A DNA stretch of 64,000 nt from Cucumis sativus (taxonomy: Eukaryota; Streptophyta; Magnoliopsida; Cucurbitales; Cucurbitaceae): positions 21,138,501 through 21,202,500 of the forward strand of contig NC_026657.2 in assembly GCF_000004075.3 (NCBI RefSeq), given 5' to 3'. Below are positions 1 to 12,693 of this stretch, in pieces. The first letter of the stretch is position 1. Each line of letters begins with the position of its first letter. Below the pieces are notes generated by a model. That model did no database searches and was not told where the DNA came from. It saw only the letters and a list, made by a program, of their open reading frames with translations. Position numbers and translations under genes: made by a program.

Positions 1-20
1 AAATCACAGCGCTAAAGGAG

Positions 21-1981
21 ATGGATTCCATTATTAGCAAAGTGTTGGTGTTGTTCTTTGCATTTTTGCTTGGGAGTGGAAATGCTCAAGATTCTACCAC
101 TTTGGTGCCTGCTATCATGACTTTTGGTGATTCTGCCGTTGATGTGGGAAATAATAACTACCTTTACACTGTTTTCAAGGCCAACCACCTTCCATATGGA
201 AAGGACTTCGTGAATCATCAGCCCACTGGCAGGTTTTGTAATGGAAAACTTGCTACTGATTTCACTGGTAAGTGCAAAAACTTTCTTCTTCGTTGAAACT
301 TAAACACATTGGCCTTGCATGATGCTTGGATAAACTTCCTGCATCATGAAAGTCATCTTTTTCTTTTAGACCAAGGGCACAGTTTGTTGGTATCGTGCCT
401 TCTTCCTTCTCATGTGTCTTGTGAGAAAATAAATCTATTTGATATCTTCTTTTTTCCTTCCGAGTTCTGGGAACATGAGAAAAAAGAAATTAAAGTTTCA
501 TTCATAATTTGTTGAATCTGCCATTTCCGGTTCAAGTTCTAAATGGAATCAAATGATAATTATGTTGCTTCTCTCTCTATCCTGGTTTTCCTACAAAACT
601 ATAAAAAAATTATAATGAAATGTGATTTTTAAAAACACAAAATTATCTGTTTCTAAGATCTAAACATGTTTTTAGGAAATTTTCCTTAAAAACTGAATTG
701 GATGCATAAAACAAGTACAATTCTCTGGAAACCAATATATGCAAACAACATTAAATGAAGCCTAAATATCAAGTTGTTATTGACTGTTATGTGTACCGTC
801 TTAGAACAGGTGTTCTACTTAAGGCCTGTAATTATCATTAATGTTTTTTATTTTCTCCAGCTCAAACTTTAGGATTCAAGACCTTTCCGTTACCGTACCT
901 TAGCCCAGAGGCATCAGGTAAGAATCTTCTCATCGGAGTCAACTTTGCCTCAGCTGCATCTGGTTATGATGAGAATGCTGCGCTCTTAAATGTAAGAATA
1001 CCTTTGCTTTTGGAAGCAGTATATTTCTGAGCAAATCAGGCCTTCTTTTGTACTTACTTTTACTTTAACTTGGTGAACAGCATGCACTCTCACTACCCCA
1101 ACAAGTTGGATTCTTCAAGGAGTACCAAGTCAAGCTAGCTAAGGTAGCTGGTAACGAAAAAGCTGCATCAATAATCAAGGATGCACTCTACTTGCTAAGT
1201 GCAGGAAGTGGTGATTTTCTGCAAAACTATTACATCAATCCTTACATTAATAAGGTTTACACTCCTGATCAGTACGGGACGATGCTCATCGGAGCATTTA
1301 CAACCTTTATTAAGGTGTTTTCTTACTGTTTCAAAAACCATTTGGCTTTCCATGTCATTCATGATCTCATGAAATACATTTAACTGATACATTTCTGGTA
1401 TTGGGAACAGGATATATATGGTTTGGGAGCTAGGAGAATTGGCGTGACTTCACTTCCTCCATTAGGTTGCTTTCCTGCTGCTCTCACCTTATTTGGGAAC
1501 CACCAAAGTGGGTGTGTCTCAAGGATTAATACCGACGCGCAAGCCTTCAACAAGAAGTTAAATGCTGCTGCAGAAAGCTTGAAAAAACAACTTCCAGGTT
1601 TTAGAATTGTCATCTTCGACATTTACAAACCACTCTATGATGTCATCAGTTCTCCATCGGAAAATGGTAAAGATGAAGCTTAGTTTTCTTTGGGGAAAAA
1701 CTTTGTGAATGTAGCACCGAAGCACCAGAAATTATGCAAAATGGATCACTAATTTTGTTCTTTTTTTTTCTTTCTTTTGGTTAGGCTTTGTGGAAGTCAG
1801 AAAAGGCTGCTGTGGAACAGGGACAGTAGAGACAACATCACTTTTGTGCAATCCCAAATCCTTGGGTGGAACTTGCTCTAATTCAAGTCAATATGTGTTT
1901 TGGGATAGTGTTCATCCTTCTGAGGCTGCTAATCAAGTTCTTGCTGATGCCTTGATCCTCCAGGGATTCGCTCTCCTCTAG
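21..1981 (+). CDS. GDSL esterase/lipase (SGNH hydrolase), extracellular
   Basis: Five exons give a 354-residue protein: 21-267, 861-991, 1081-1314, 1411-1666 and 1785-1981, all with GT-AG introns in consistent phase. Residues 1-22 form a hydrophobic signal peptide, so secretion to the apoplast is likely. Block I is FGDSAVD with the nucleophile Ser38. Block II is in the FASAASG stretch. Block III reads SAGSGDF where many SGNH enzymes have GxND. Block V is WDSVHP with Asp330 and His333 completing the catalytic triad. Length and exon number fit plant GDSL lipases, which hydrolyse acyl esters of lipids or cell-wall polymers; the substrate cannot be read from sequence. The ATG lies only 20 bases into the window, so the promoter is missing. 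The next gene (RadA) starts 2.3 kb downstream on the same strand and is unrelated. Confidence 0.95.
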
Positions 1982-4267
1982 ATCACTAAACTTCATACAA
2001 ATGATCTGCAATCCAAAAGTTTGTACCGTGTTTTATTTATGTATCTGAGGAAATTTGTTCTATGTATTGATAATTATTAGTTACATGTGATCATTCTGTT
2101 ATATCATAAGTTTATATTTGTTAGGTACAAAAATTGGGCTTAGCTTGTAAGTTCGTGATTTATTAAAAGTCTATATTTAGCATAAAATATGGAGTTTGTA
2201 GTTTGTGGATTAATTAAATTTGAAGCTTGGCTACTTCAATATGTGGTGGGGAGGCCCTGAATCTTGAACTAAAATTCCGGTGATATTAATTTTTCTTTTT
2301 TCTCATTTCATAACATCTCTTTAAATTTGTTTGGTTGGGAGATTGTGACTCTTGTGATTGGTTCTTTCTCATTTTCTTGTGTCAATCTTCTGAGACTGCT
2401 TATAATTATTATAAGCTATCTAATAGAACAAGAAATTGTTTTAGTTTTGGGAAATTATAGACCATGGAAATCCTCTATGAATTAATGTATATCTTCTAGA
2501 CAAATTAAAATTAAATGTGCAAACAACCTTAAAATATCCCGTTTCTCTGCATGTCAAACTGCAAATTGATTTCAAAGTTTGAGGTGTTCAATTATTAATA
2601 ATGCTATTTCGCTTTTGGGGGAAAAAATATTGCAAAATTCATCTATACCTCTTTTAATTTTTCATTTTTAAAATAAGAATAATTATAAATAGCAAAACTG
2701 TTAAAAATATTTATAAATTATAAGAAAAATATTTAATTATATCAATATAGACACTAATAGAAGTCTATTAATATCTCTAACCGACATTGATAAGTTTTGA
2801 TGTCTTATTATTAGTGTCTATCAATAACACGGTTAAACAATAATAGAACATTATAAGTGACATCACTCAAATCTAAAATTTTGCTATATTTTATTCATTG
2901 TGCTATATTTTTAAATGCTCCTATTTAAAAGCTTCTTTTTTTTTTAATTTTCAATAATTTACTTAACTTTAAAAAAAACATTAGTATGAAGTAGATACCA
3001 AAGTAAGAAATTTAAAGATGAAAGAGATGTTTATAAATTAATTTTCAAATTTTAAAAATTAAAAACCAAATGATTTTCAAATATTCCCTTGAGGGAAAGC
3101 ATTTGTGATTAATATATGGTTACTAATTTATAACTAAAATTTGTGTAATCCAAACAAGTTATTGATGTATTAATTGTTATGGACCTAATTGTTAGATTAT
3201 TTTATGAAGACTGAGTTTATTTAAGGACAAATTTAATCCACAATTTGAAAAGTAAATTCCATTTCATTGTACTTGTTCCTTAATCGAACTAAAGTGTGAG
3301 GTACATTGCCAAATATATAATCAACAAACACTGTACGATTGGAGAGCTTAGAGTGAGTCACCAACTCTTTTAAGATATTTTGAACAACTTTCCAATTTTT
3401 ATTCTCACATACCATTGCGATTATCGTTGTTGTTGCAAACGATATTACTGTTACTGTAAGAGAGTTATGAGTATGTCACATTTCGCATTACTTTTTTGAC
3501 ACAGTTATCGACTGAACTCTGAACAATAACAGAAATGGTAAGAAGAATGTATCTATACATAACTTGTTTCAACATTGTTAGGCAAAACTACCATGACATA
3601 TCCTAAAACAACTTCTTCCCATTTTCTTGAATTCCCTCGATCTATGGATGAGTCACTTCCATCCTTTCCTCCAGCAATATGAAAACTAAGGTAAGTTAGT
3701 TACAGAATATTGATATATACTGAAATGGAAAGAGCCCTTAGGGCAATAATACAAGGCTAACCAACCAATTCAAGAAGGGTTAGTATATTCTCTCCTTTCA
3801 CTCTCTTGAGATTCTTCTAAAAGGTAAGAATTAACATAATGAAACACATTCACTTCTACTACTCTCATCAATAAAATCTGAAGACACAACATTAAGTAAC
3901 ATCTCTTCCCTCACGCATCATCAATGTATTTGATGCATCTCATAAATAAACTTAAATTTTAAGTTAAACCTATAGTGTTAACACTCAAAGTGAATCAAAT
4001 AAAAGTGTACTTGAGACTTAACCCATACTGATAATCTGATAGGGTGTGAGTTTTGTTTTGTTTAACTAAGAAAAGGTAATTTTGAGCTTTTTTTTATTTT
4101 TTTTTTGTGTTCAGACAAAATAAAAAGTTTTAGGGACATTTTTATAATATAGGTAAAAGTAAATTAGAAGGTGGGAAATTGGAAGGGCGTGTGTGGTGCA
4201 ATGGAAATGGCGGGTGATTATACCTTAAATCCTTCCTCCTCTTTCTAAAACCCTCAAACTCTCTTTG
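1982..4267. other. AT-rich intergenic region with a MITE-like element
   Basis: This is the 3' flank of the GDSL gene and the upstream region of the RadA gene. I see no convincing coding sequence. About 2681-2915 is a degenerate inverted-repeat element, listed separately. The short open frame at 3233-3415 on the minus strand resembles nothing I know. Confidence 0.6.
2681..2915. repeat. Degenerate MITE-like inverted repeat
   Basis: The left part contains ATAAATAGCAAAA near 2685 and the right part contains TTTTGCTATATTTTA near 2877, so the ends are roughly inverted. Inside, ATAGACACTAATAG (about 2747) pairs with TTATTAGTGTCTAT (about 2807), with 13 of 14 bases complementary. A shorter element with the same style of ends lies at 51441-51512. 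There is no coding capacity. The family name is unknown. Confidence 0.45.
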
Positions 4268-5789
4268 ATGCATCTCTTAGACATGAACTCCCTCAGAACT
4301 ATTTTATACTCTCGAAAGCACTTTCTCATTTCCTCAACTTTCTCTTCTTATACAACATCCCCCATCTCCTGCCGCTTTTATCTCGCCCCTAACTCTTCCC
4401 TCTTTCACTACGCCCACCTTTCGACCCATGCTCCGAACGCCGACCCCCTCGCCGGTTCCGGTCCCGAACATGAAAAAGGCCGCAATGTTTGGTCTATTTA
4501 CGGCTCCGTTTCGAGTAAGCTTGCTACTCAAAGGGTCGGAAGCAGTATCGATGGAAAGGACCCCGAACCCAGCATTGGAGTTCAGAATGGAGATGGGTCA
4601 GAGGATTTATTGAACAAGAAGACTTCCGAGAGTGTGAGGAAAGTGGGTTTAGAAGATAGGTTGACTTGCAAGCCTAATTCGGGGAAGGTTGTGGGATTGA
4701 AGAAGAAGAATAAAGTTTCTTGGGTTTGTTCGAACTGTGGGCATAGTGAGGGGCAGTGGTGGGGAACTTGTCAGTCCTGTCATATGGTTGGGACAATGAA
4801 GCAATTTTCAGTAGGCAATGATAGTGGAGGAGAGAGACGAACATGGCTTCCAAAGGAGGTCACTAACGTGAATCCTCTGCGGTTAACAGATGTGAACCGA
4901 GGGATCAATACTCAGGATTGGAGACTTCCCTTGTAAGTTATATTTTGCAACTTTATGTTCTTTTATCTCTCTTTCGTACTAAAAATGCATATCAAACTCA
5001 TTAGAGTGGTTCCAATTAGAGTGAGTCTAAACTTAACGTTCTTTTAATCCATTATTGCTTTTTAACCTTGCGCTTGATGGAGCTCGGGGTAGTGTAGTGA
5101 ACTCTGTGGACTATAATTTATACAATATGAACATATTGGATATCCGACTGTTTGGGGGTATATTTTTTTATCCATCTTAGATGGGTGTTGATAGGAGGGA
5201 AAGTTTATGTCTTTTCACCTTGCTTGATGTTTAGGCCTGGTCCCTTTGGAAATGAAGTGGCAAGGGTGCTTGGTGGTGGGCTGGTACCAGGTTAGTTCAA
5301 ACTTCGAGTTTTATTTTACGTAGTATTGTGATTGTGCTTAATACTTGCCATCTAGTTATTCTTTATTTTACTTGCTTCTATGTACAATTGTCTGATTCCT
5401 GTAAGACGAGGCTATGATTTCTGTTTTTCATCTGTCTGATTCTCTTTTATCCTTAGTAATCATTAATCAACCGAGGTTAAAACATGTTTTATTTTTGTAA
5501 AACTTGTACTTCCACTCAAGACAGGCAATGGATCTTTATCAAGTTAATTTTTCATCTGCATGACAATAATTTATCTCATAGTATGATACGCTAAACTAAA
5601 CTATATAGTGAACACTAGCCTTTGATTATCATGTATAGTATCTACTGAGACAGGTCTGTTTATATTCATATGAAGTAAATCTCACCTTAATTTATATCAA
5701 TCTTTCATAATTTTGAGGATTGTAAGTTAAAATGTTACCATTTGTGATTTTTGTTTTTTAATATATCATCCTCAAGATTTCCTTTGAAA

Positions 5790-5834
<45 letters not shown>

Positions 5835-8800
5835 ATATTAATATCTGCATCTTCCTGGGTTTGAAGGTTCACTTGTTTTGATCGGTGGTGACCCTGGTGT
5901 CGGCAAGAGTACATTGTTGTTGCAGGTATGAAGACATGTAGACCCTGATTGATTTTTTGGTAGTTATTTGAAGTTATATTTTATTATTATCTTATTATTT
6001 CCAATTTTTTTGTTCATGGTGTCAAATCACACATTTGATTCAAAGATTGCTGCAATTTTAGCTGAAGGGTGTGGCGAAGGTGGATCAAAATCCGTTGTTT
6101 ATGTCTCTGGGGAAGAGGTAACCCTCCTAACAGTCTATGATGGTTAATTTTCATTGTTCTTTTTAAAAATTCTCCGAATAGTCTAAGATGTCCTTTCGCA
6201 GAGTGTGGAGCAAATTGGAAATAGAGCAGACCGATTGAAGATTCAAACGGAGAATCTTTTCTTGTATTCAAGTACTGATGTTGAGGTGCGTCATGTACAT
6301 TTCCTTGCTAGTTTTGTTCTGGTGTTGACTTCTTCCACTCCTGCCTACCTGTTTTTTTTTTTTTTTTGTTTACTTGGATTATAGTTATGATTCACTGGTC
6401 TAGAACTCTAGGTGATAGGTTGATCTACATCAAAGATTTAGTGTATTTGATAAATCATAAAGGATAGGTAGTCTTATCAAATGTAAATGTGCTAATCAAT
6501 GGAAGATGTGAAATTAATTAAGATCTTTCCTTATTTCAGGATATATTTGAGAAGATTCAGCCTCTATCTCCTAGAGCCTTGATTATTGATTCTATTCAAA
6601 CAGTTTATTTGCAAGAAGTAGCTGGAAGTGCTGGAGGGATTTCACAGGTTAGAAACATTATTCTACCAAACAAATGGTCTAGGTGAAAACTTTTTTATGC
6701 TTGTGCACTGCTTCACCATAATCATATAGTGAATTTAGAACTATTTGATTCTCTCAAGGCTGAGATCTTAAGAACTCCAATCTTGTCAGGTGAAGGAATG
6801 CACCTCAGCCTTTCTCCGTTTTGCAAAGATAACTGGCATTCCCATTTTTTTGGTAAGTAAAGCCAACATCAATTCACGTGTATTCTGTTGTTTGGATGGA
6901 ATCAACTGTACATACTAGACTTGTACTGTAGTGTTTGATACAATAAGTCCACTATTGCTTTCTCCGGGACAAATTTCTTTCTTAGCTTTTCAAATCCTGA
7001 ACCTCCAAAATTTTACAAACTATAGCATTTCTTAAATCTGTAGTTATTGTGAATAAAGTGTCATCTTTGCTTTTTGAAAGACTAACCTGTCACCCATTAA
7101 ACATTCATTTCAAGTTCTTTCATATGAACCAAGAATTACAACAGATAATCTATCTCCAAGTTGGGTTTCGAAGAAACTCAAGATCACCTTTTCATCTCTT
7201 TTTCTTTTTTTCTTTTTCTTCCCTTTCATTCAATGGCTTTCTGATCTTGACTTTCCCATTTTAACACTTTTGGCTGGCTTACAGTGCTTATATGTATCAT
7301 TAGTCTCCTCTTCTCCATAGTAGAATTTTTCTTGGATTAGAGGGATTGTATTTTTTTGTGGGTTCATTTTGCTTTTGTGGCCTGTCTTGCTGTAATTTTT
7401 TCACTTTAAAGTTCAAACGTTCTTATGACTATTAGGCTTTCTTCTCCTTCTGTTTTATTTTTTATTTTTTTGTTTTTACTGCAGCTTCTTTACCCTGGCT
7501 GAAGTTTCCTACCATTTTTATATTTCATTTTTCAATGAACGTTTTCTTATAAATTAAAATATTTCTTTTAGTCGCACATCAATTCATTCTTCATTTCGAT
7601 GATGGTAGACATTATGAGGACATATATGCTTTTTGCTCAAATACTGTTTTACTAGTTATGGGTTTCTCAATTCTTTGATTTTTCCATAAAAATTGGTGGC
7701 TTGGGACCTTCCTATCAAGATGGAAGGTCAGTTTTACTTACTGTCCTTTAGATGAGAGTAACACTCTACCTACTGTTGTATTAGTCTAGAGTGCATATGA
7801 GTGTAGCTACCACCTCAATACTCTTACGTGTTTTTTATTTCCATATCTGTATCATTTATCATCTTCCAACACTATTTCGGATCTTTTGGTGGGATATGAG
7901 AATCCTGTGTCTTTTTCTTTCGGGTTACGTTGTAATTTGACCAATGGGAAGGCGACGAAGGTGACCTCTCTTCTTTCCTTGCTTGAAGGGTGGTCTTTTA
8001 GGGAGAGGAGAAGGTATGTTCATGTTTAGAACCCTAATCCTAGTCGCGGATACACTTGTAAGCCTTTGTTTAGTCTGTTGTTGGATCACACTCCCCCTAA
8101 GGAGTTGGTTTTTGATGTGGTCCAGAGGACTAGGTTCCTAAAAAAGATAGGTTCTTTATCTGGCAAGTTTTGCTTGGTTGGTTGGCTTGTTAGTAGGAGA
8201 ACTTCGCTTGTCAAGCTTTTCTGTTGCATGCTTTGTTGGAAGGCAGTGGAAGATCTCGATCATCTTTTTTGGGATTGCCAGTTTACGTAGGCTGTGTGGA
8301 GCACTTTCCTTCAGGAGTTCGGTGTTAACTTTCTTATTTGCAGAGTGTCAAAGCAACAATCAAGGAGTTCCTCCATCCGCCCTTTAGAGACAAAGGGGGG
8401 GGGGTTTTTTATGGCTTGTCGGGGTGAGCGTTGTTATTTGGGACATTTGGGGTGAGAAATGATAGACAACATTTTACTTAGTTGACCTGACCCTTTGTTC
8501 GATGGGGGTGTTTTGTTGGGCTGGTTTTTTTTGTATGCCCTTGTATTCTTTCATTCTTTCTCAATGAAAGGTGTTTTCATTAAAAAAAAGAGTGATTTTG
8601 AAATGGCTAAAATGTTTAAAATTACCCCGAAACACTTCTTTAATCTCTTAAATCAATTCAATGTTTAGTTTTACATTCTCAAACACAGTTTCTATGTTGG
8701 AATGGATTTTGAATGATCAAAAGTCTTTGTTGAGTGCTTTTGGCCATTTGAAAATCGCTCCCAAGCATATGATTACTCTCTAAAGAATCTCATATACATT

Positions 8801-11800
8801 AGTTGGTTTTTGTATTTCTATGCGTATTTTGGAAGTAATCTTTTTTCTATCCATGTGAACCTATGTATGCATAGGTATGTGATTGGAAGTAATATACACA
8901 TCCTCATTTGTTGAAATATTTCAGATTGGGCATGTGAACAAATCAGGAGAAGTTGCTGGACCTCGACTTCTGGAGCACATTGTGGATGTTGTACTGTATG
9001 TGGAAGTGGGTACATGTACATCCCTCTTCTATTTTCCTTTCTTTTTAGCCGTGCATTTCAGACATATTATCATCCTTTGGGGCTTGATTTTCAATAATCT
9101 ACCATTGTACACTATCCTTTTCTTGCTAATCTCTTTCCACATATATCTTCTCCTAGTACTTCCAGAAGTAATTTATTTTTAGGCACACTTTCTCATCTCT
9201 CACTAATTTTGTCTTTCCATGCATGCATATTTTCTTTCTAATCTGTCTCCTTTTATGTAGTGCATTTGTTAAGTTTATAAATATTAATGCCACCCTTTTG
9301 TTTCCATCTAGAAATATATACTTGTAACTAGATCAACGACCCCTTTGAAATATTAGAATCAAGCAGTTATCTATTTATTTTTATAAAGGAGTAAAGTCTT
9401 TAATTGTTAATTTCACAGTTTTGATAGAGGCACTTCCAGTTCCAGACCTTTAATTTGATTTAATGTTTTCATATGACTACAGCCTACAGTACGTGGGTAG
9501 TGTAAATAATTTCACATGTTCTTGAGTTGTTCCTACTATACTATTTACTTTATACAGTATTTAAAAGTGATTTGTATGAAAGGAAAAAAAATAATAAAAT
9601 GATGTGTGGAATAGGGGGAGAAATGCTCGTTGCATCGGCTACTACGACCAGTGAAGAATCGATTTGGATCAACAGATGAGCTTGGAGTATTTGAAATGTT
9701 GCCATCAGGACTGGAAGTGGTGTCGAATCCAAGTGAGATGTTTAGAAGGGATCACAATGGAAATTTCAATTCAGAGCATTTGACAGGACTTGCTGTTGCA
9801 GTGGTCATGGATGGAACTCAAACCTTCCTGCTTGAAATTCAGGTGCTTCCCTCCAACCCCTCTCTTATAAAAGAATCACATTCCAATGTTTTCTTATTGA
9901 AAGTATCTGTCAAGTTATAATTACTTATTTGAAAAAAAAGCTATAATTACTTATCGGTCTCTAAGCTAAAAAATAGTGTTTATAGGTCTCTAAAATTCAA
10001 AATCTTTTTTTGATAGGTTTTGAACCTTGAACCTTTAATTTTGTGTCTATGAAGTTTTGTCATATTTCATATATTTTTAAAATTTACGATCCCGATAGGC
10101 ACAAAATTCAAAGTGTCCTATTCAATTAATTGAACTTGAAGTTTAGAGGCCTTAAAACTTGTTTAAGCTTAAGGTCATAAAACTTGTTTAGCCACAATAT
10201 TTTAGTTTTGGAAGCACGTTCTTTTATTATATTTTTTACTTTTCATTTTTTGAAAAAACCTCATATGTACTTTTAATTATATTAGAACAACTTCTGAACA
10301 TTGTGAAATCCTCTCCATCTCAATAATTTATTGGATTATCCCAGACTATCTTCATGGTTGGAAATTTTTGTTTTGTTTTTTCCAGAAAGGTTGTTCTCTT
10401 TTATTTATTTGCGAATTTATGCCATTGTGCTTTCTGTGTTGTGAAAATTTTGAATTACGAACGTCTCCAAATGAATATTTTCATCTTTGGACGGCTTAAT
10501 TTGCCTTACAAATTTTATTTGATTAGTTAGTCATATTTGATGATACTCTCGTTGTTATTAATTAACCTTATCAGAGCTACTTATTTCTTGTTAAAAAATT
10601 TGGATGGCTAAATTTATAATAACTTTTGTTAATTAAAAAAAAAAAAAGAGAACTGTTGCCATATTTTTAAGGCAGAAAATAAGTAGTAATAACCCTTTGA
10701 TTGACTTCAAATCAACATATATCATTCTCGTTGCTAATAACTCAATCATTCTCGTTTTGATTAACTGTTATGTCAATTTTCTAGGCACTGTGTTCGTCCA
10801 GTCGCTCCTTTGATACACACGTTAATGGGATTCAAAACCGTAGGGCTGATATGATCATATCGGTATGTTGTTAAGTGAATTATTTCTGGTAAACTCTGAC
10901 ATCTCAAGTGCCAACTTTTTGTTTTTTCTCAATGCATTCAACAAACTTTTGCATACTAATTGCTGTTTATCCTAGTCTATAATTTCCTTAGGGACACACA
11001 GTTGAGAAATACGGCCTTCATTTGGTCTGAGGCATAACGTTTATGCATTGAGATAACAATGACGTTTACTCGAATTAAAAAATGATGGATCTAATTTTGA
11101 TGAACTTGAATGGGCTTCTGAAATTTAGTTATCTGTCACTTTTGTTACTTGTTTGATTATTTCATGTTTAATTTCTTATCCTTCCCCGTTTAGCATTCCT
11201 GGTTTACTATGAATGTTTGTTTCTACTTTTCATTATTTTGAACTTCCTTCGTATGCCAACTTGAGCATAGCTTGGTGGTTGCAATTTTATATACTAGGGA
11301 AAAAGAGAGAAAAGAAAGAAATCTTTATCATTTATTGTGTTAATTGTGAAATTGGTGAACTGTTTATTGATTGGTTTTTAAGTTCATCTTATGAATGGTA
11401 GGTTCTCATGAAGCAAGTTGGGTTGAAGCTACAAACAAGCGTGAGTTGACAGCTCTCCTTTTCTCTCCATCTAAAAATTTTATTACTCTGCTTTAGTGGA
11501 GTTGATGTTAATCTTCCCTCATTGATTGGTCAAAGTCGATGGATTTGCTCAATTATTGTCCTTTAATAAACAACAGTTATATTTCTTTCATATCCTCTAA
11601 TAGTCTGATATGTCTCGCTTTATGCTTTATTTGTTTTGTACTTTGAAATTACAGACCATATTTATAAATGTTGTGAGCGGGGTGACATTGACCGAGACTG
11701 CAGGAGATCTTGCCATTGCAATGGCAATTTGCAGCAGGCATGTGATTTCAACTAATTGCACTTAACTGATAATCATACCTTTTACAAATAACCTTTTGGT

Positions 11801-12247
11801 TTCTGTCTGTCTAACATTTAATTTATTTGTTGTCACTTCAGCTTTTTGGAGTCTCACATTCCAAATGACATTGCATTCATTGGTGAAATTGGCCTCAGTG
11901 GCGAGCTTCGCATGGTAAGCATTCTATTTCAGCGCTATTAAAGAAGTTTTGGCATGCCTTGTACAGATCATCTAGTTTAGTCTACCATAAGGGCAGTTTT
12001 CAAATTTGTTTAATGAAATATCAAAATCTTCATTAACGTTCAGGTTGGTAGGATGGAGAAGAGGATCAATACTGTGGCCAAATTGGGTTTCAAAAGATGT
12101 GTAGTACCCAAGTCAGCTGTAAATTGTTTAGGAGTCGTAGGGTTGGGCGAGATGAAGCTCATAGGTTGCACAAATTTGAAAGATGTTATCAACAACGTGT
12201 TCATGGTAAGAGATGAAGTTACAACTCCTTCAATGGGTAGTTTTTAG
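4268..12247 (+). CDS. RadA: RadA/Sms-like DNA repair ATPase, organelle-targeted
   Basis: Fourteen exons encode 630 residues: 4268-4932, 5235-5290, 5867-5925, 6046-6117, 6202-6285, 6540-6647, 6790-6852, 8925-9005, 9615-9842, 10785-10862, 11402-11440, 11655-11737, 11842-11914 and 12044-12247. The first 60 or so residues are Ser/Thr/Arg-rich with few acids, typical of a plastid or mitochondrial transit peptide. A C4 zinc finger uses Cys154, 157, 168 and 171. Walker A is [10 protein letters not shown] (247-256), Walker B is ALIIDS with Asp329, and the RadA-specific KNRFG motif is 410-414. The C-terminal third matches the Lon-like fold of bacterial RadA. In bacteria RadA promotes branch migration during recombination, so an organellar genome-maintenance role is inferred. 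Intron 12 begins with GC rather than GT. The first ATG (4268) was chosen; a second in-frame ATG at 4283 is also possible. Confidence 0.95.
5792..5829 (+). repeat. Poly(T) tract in RadA intron 2
   Basis: Thirty-eight consecutive T residues lie about 40 bases upstream of the exon 3 acceptor. It could act as an extended polypyrimidine tract or be the tail of an inserted retroelement. Its length is probably unstable. Confidence 0.9.
7870..8590 (+). mobile_element. LINE (non-LTR retrotransposon) 3' fragment in RadA intron 7
   Basis: Broken reading frames from about 7893 to 8470 resemble the end of plant LINE ORF2. They include a zinc-binding reverse-transcriptase motif with Cys-x2-Cys followed by DLDHLFWDC at about 8226-8282. 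The frame is interrupted by stops. The 3' end is a short A-run at 8582-8589, preceded by a T-rich, gene-free tail, as expected for a 5'-truncated LINE copy. It lies in the same orientation as the host gene, inside the 2.07 kb intron 7. No clear target-site duplication was found by eye. Confidence 0.75.
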
Positions 12248-12693
12248 TGTTGTTCTTTTTTGGCATAAAGATACAACTCCTTCCAAAATGAAGTGGATGT
12301 ACATATCCTTTGAGTCATTCAAACTAGAAAAGTTGATTAGGCCAGGCAAGTTATTTACTTAATGAAAATTTATGACAGTTTTTATATTGGCATGAATTTA
12401 ATCGCATGAATAGTAATTTTAACGCCATTGGCCATGAGTTTGATGTTGGGATGCAGAGAAGAAATTTATAGCTCTCTGTATTCCTTTTAATTTTCTGTTC
12501 TTTCTTGTTCTAACATAACTTAGGGAAGCTAATTTGTTTTTAAAAAAAGAAGTTATTTTATTGATTAACAAATGTTTTACAAAAGAGAGCTCTAACAAGA
12601 GTTGGGAAGTGGGAATTACTTTCATCAGTGAAAATAACTCGAAAACTAAAGAACTAGGAGAAAAATGCTAAATATTTAGATTAGCAAATGGCT
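12248..12693. other. Intergenic space between convergent RadA and PFK genes
   Basis: These 446 bases separate two convergent stop codons and must hold both 3' untranslated regions. The sequence is AT-rich with an A-run near 12541. There is no gene-like content. Confidence 0.7.
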
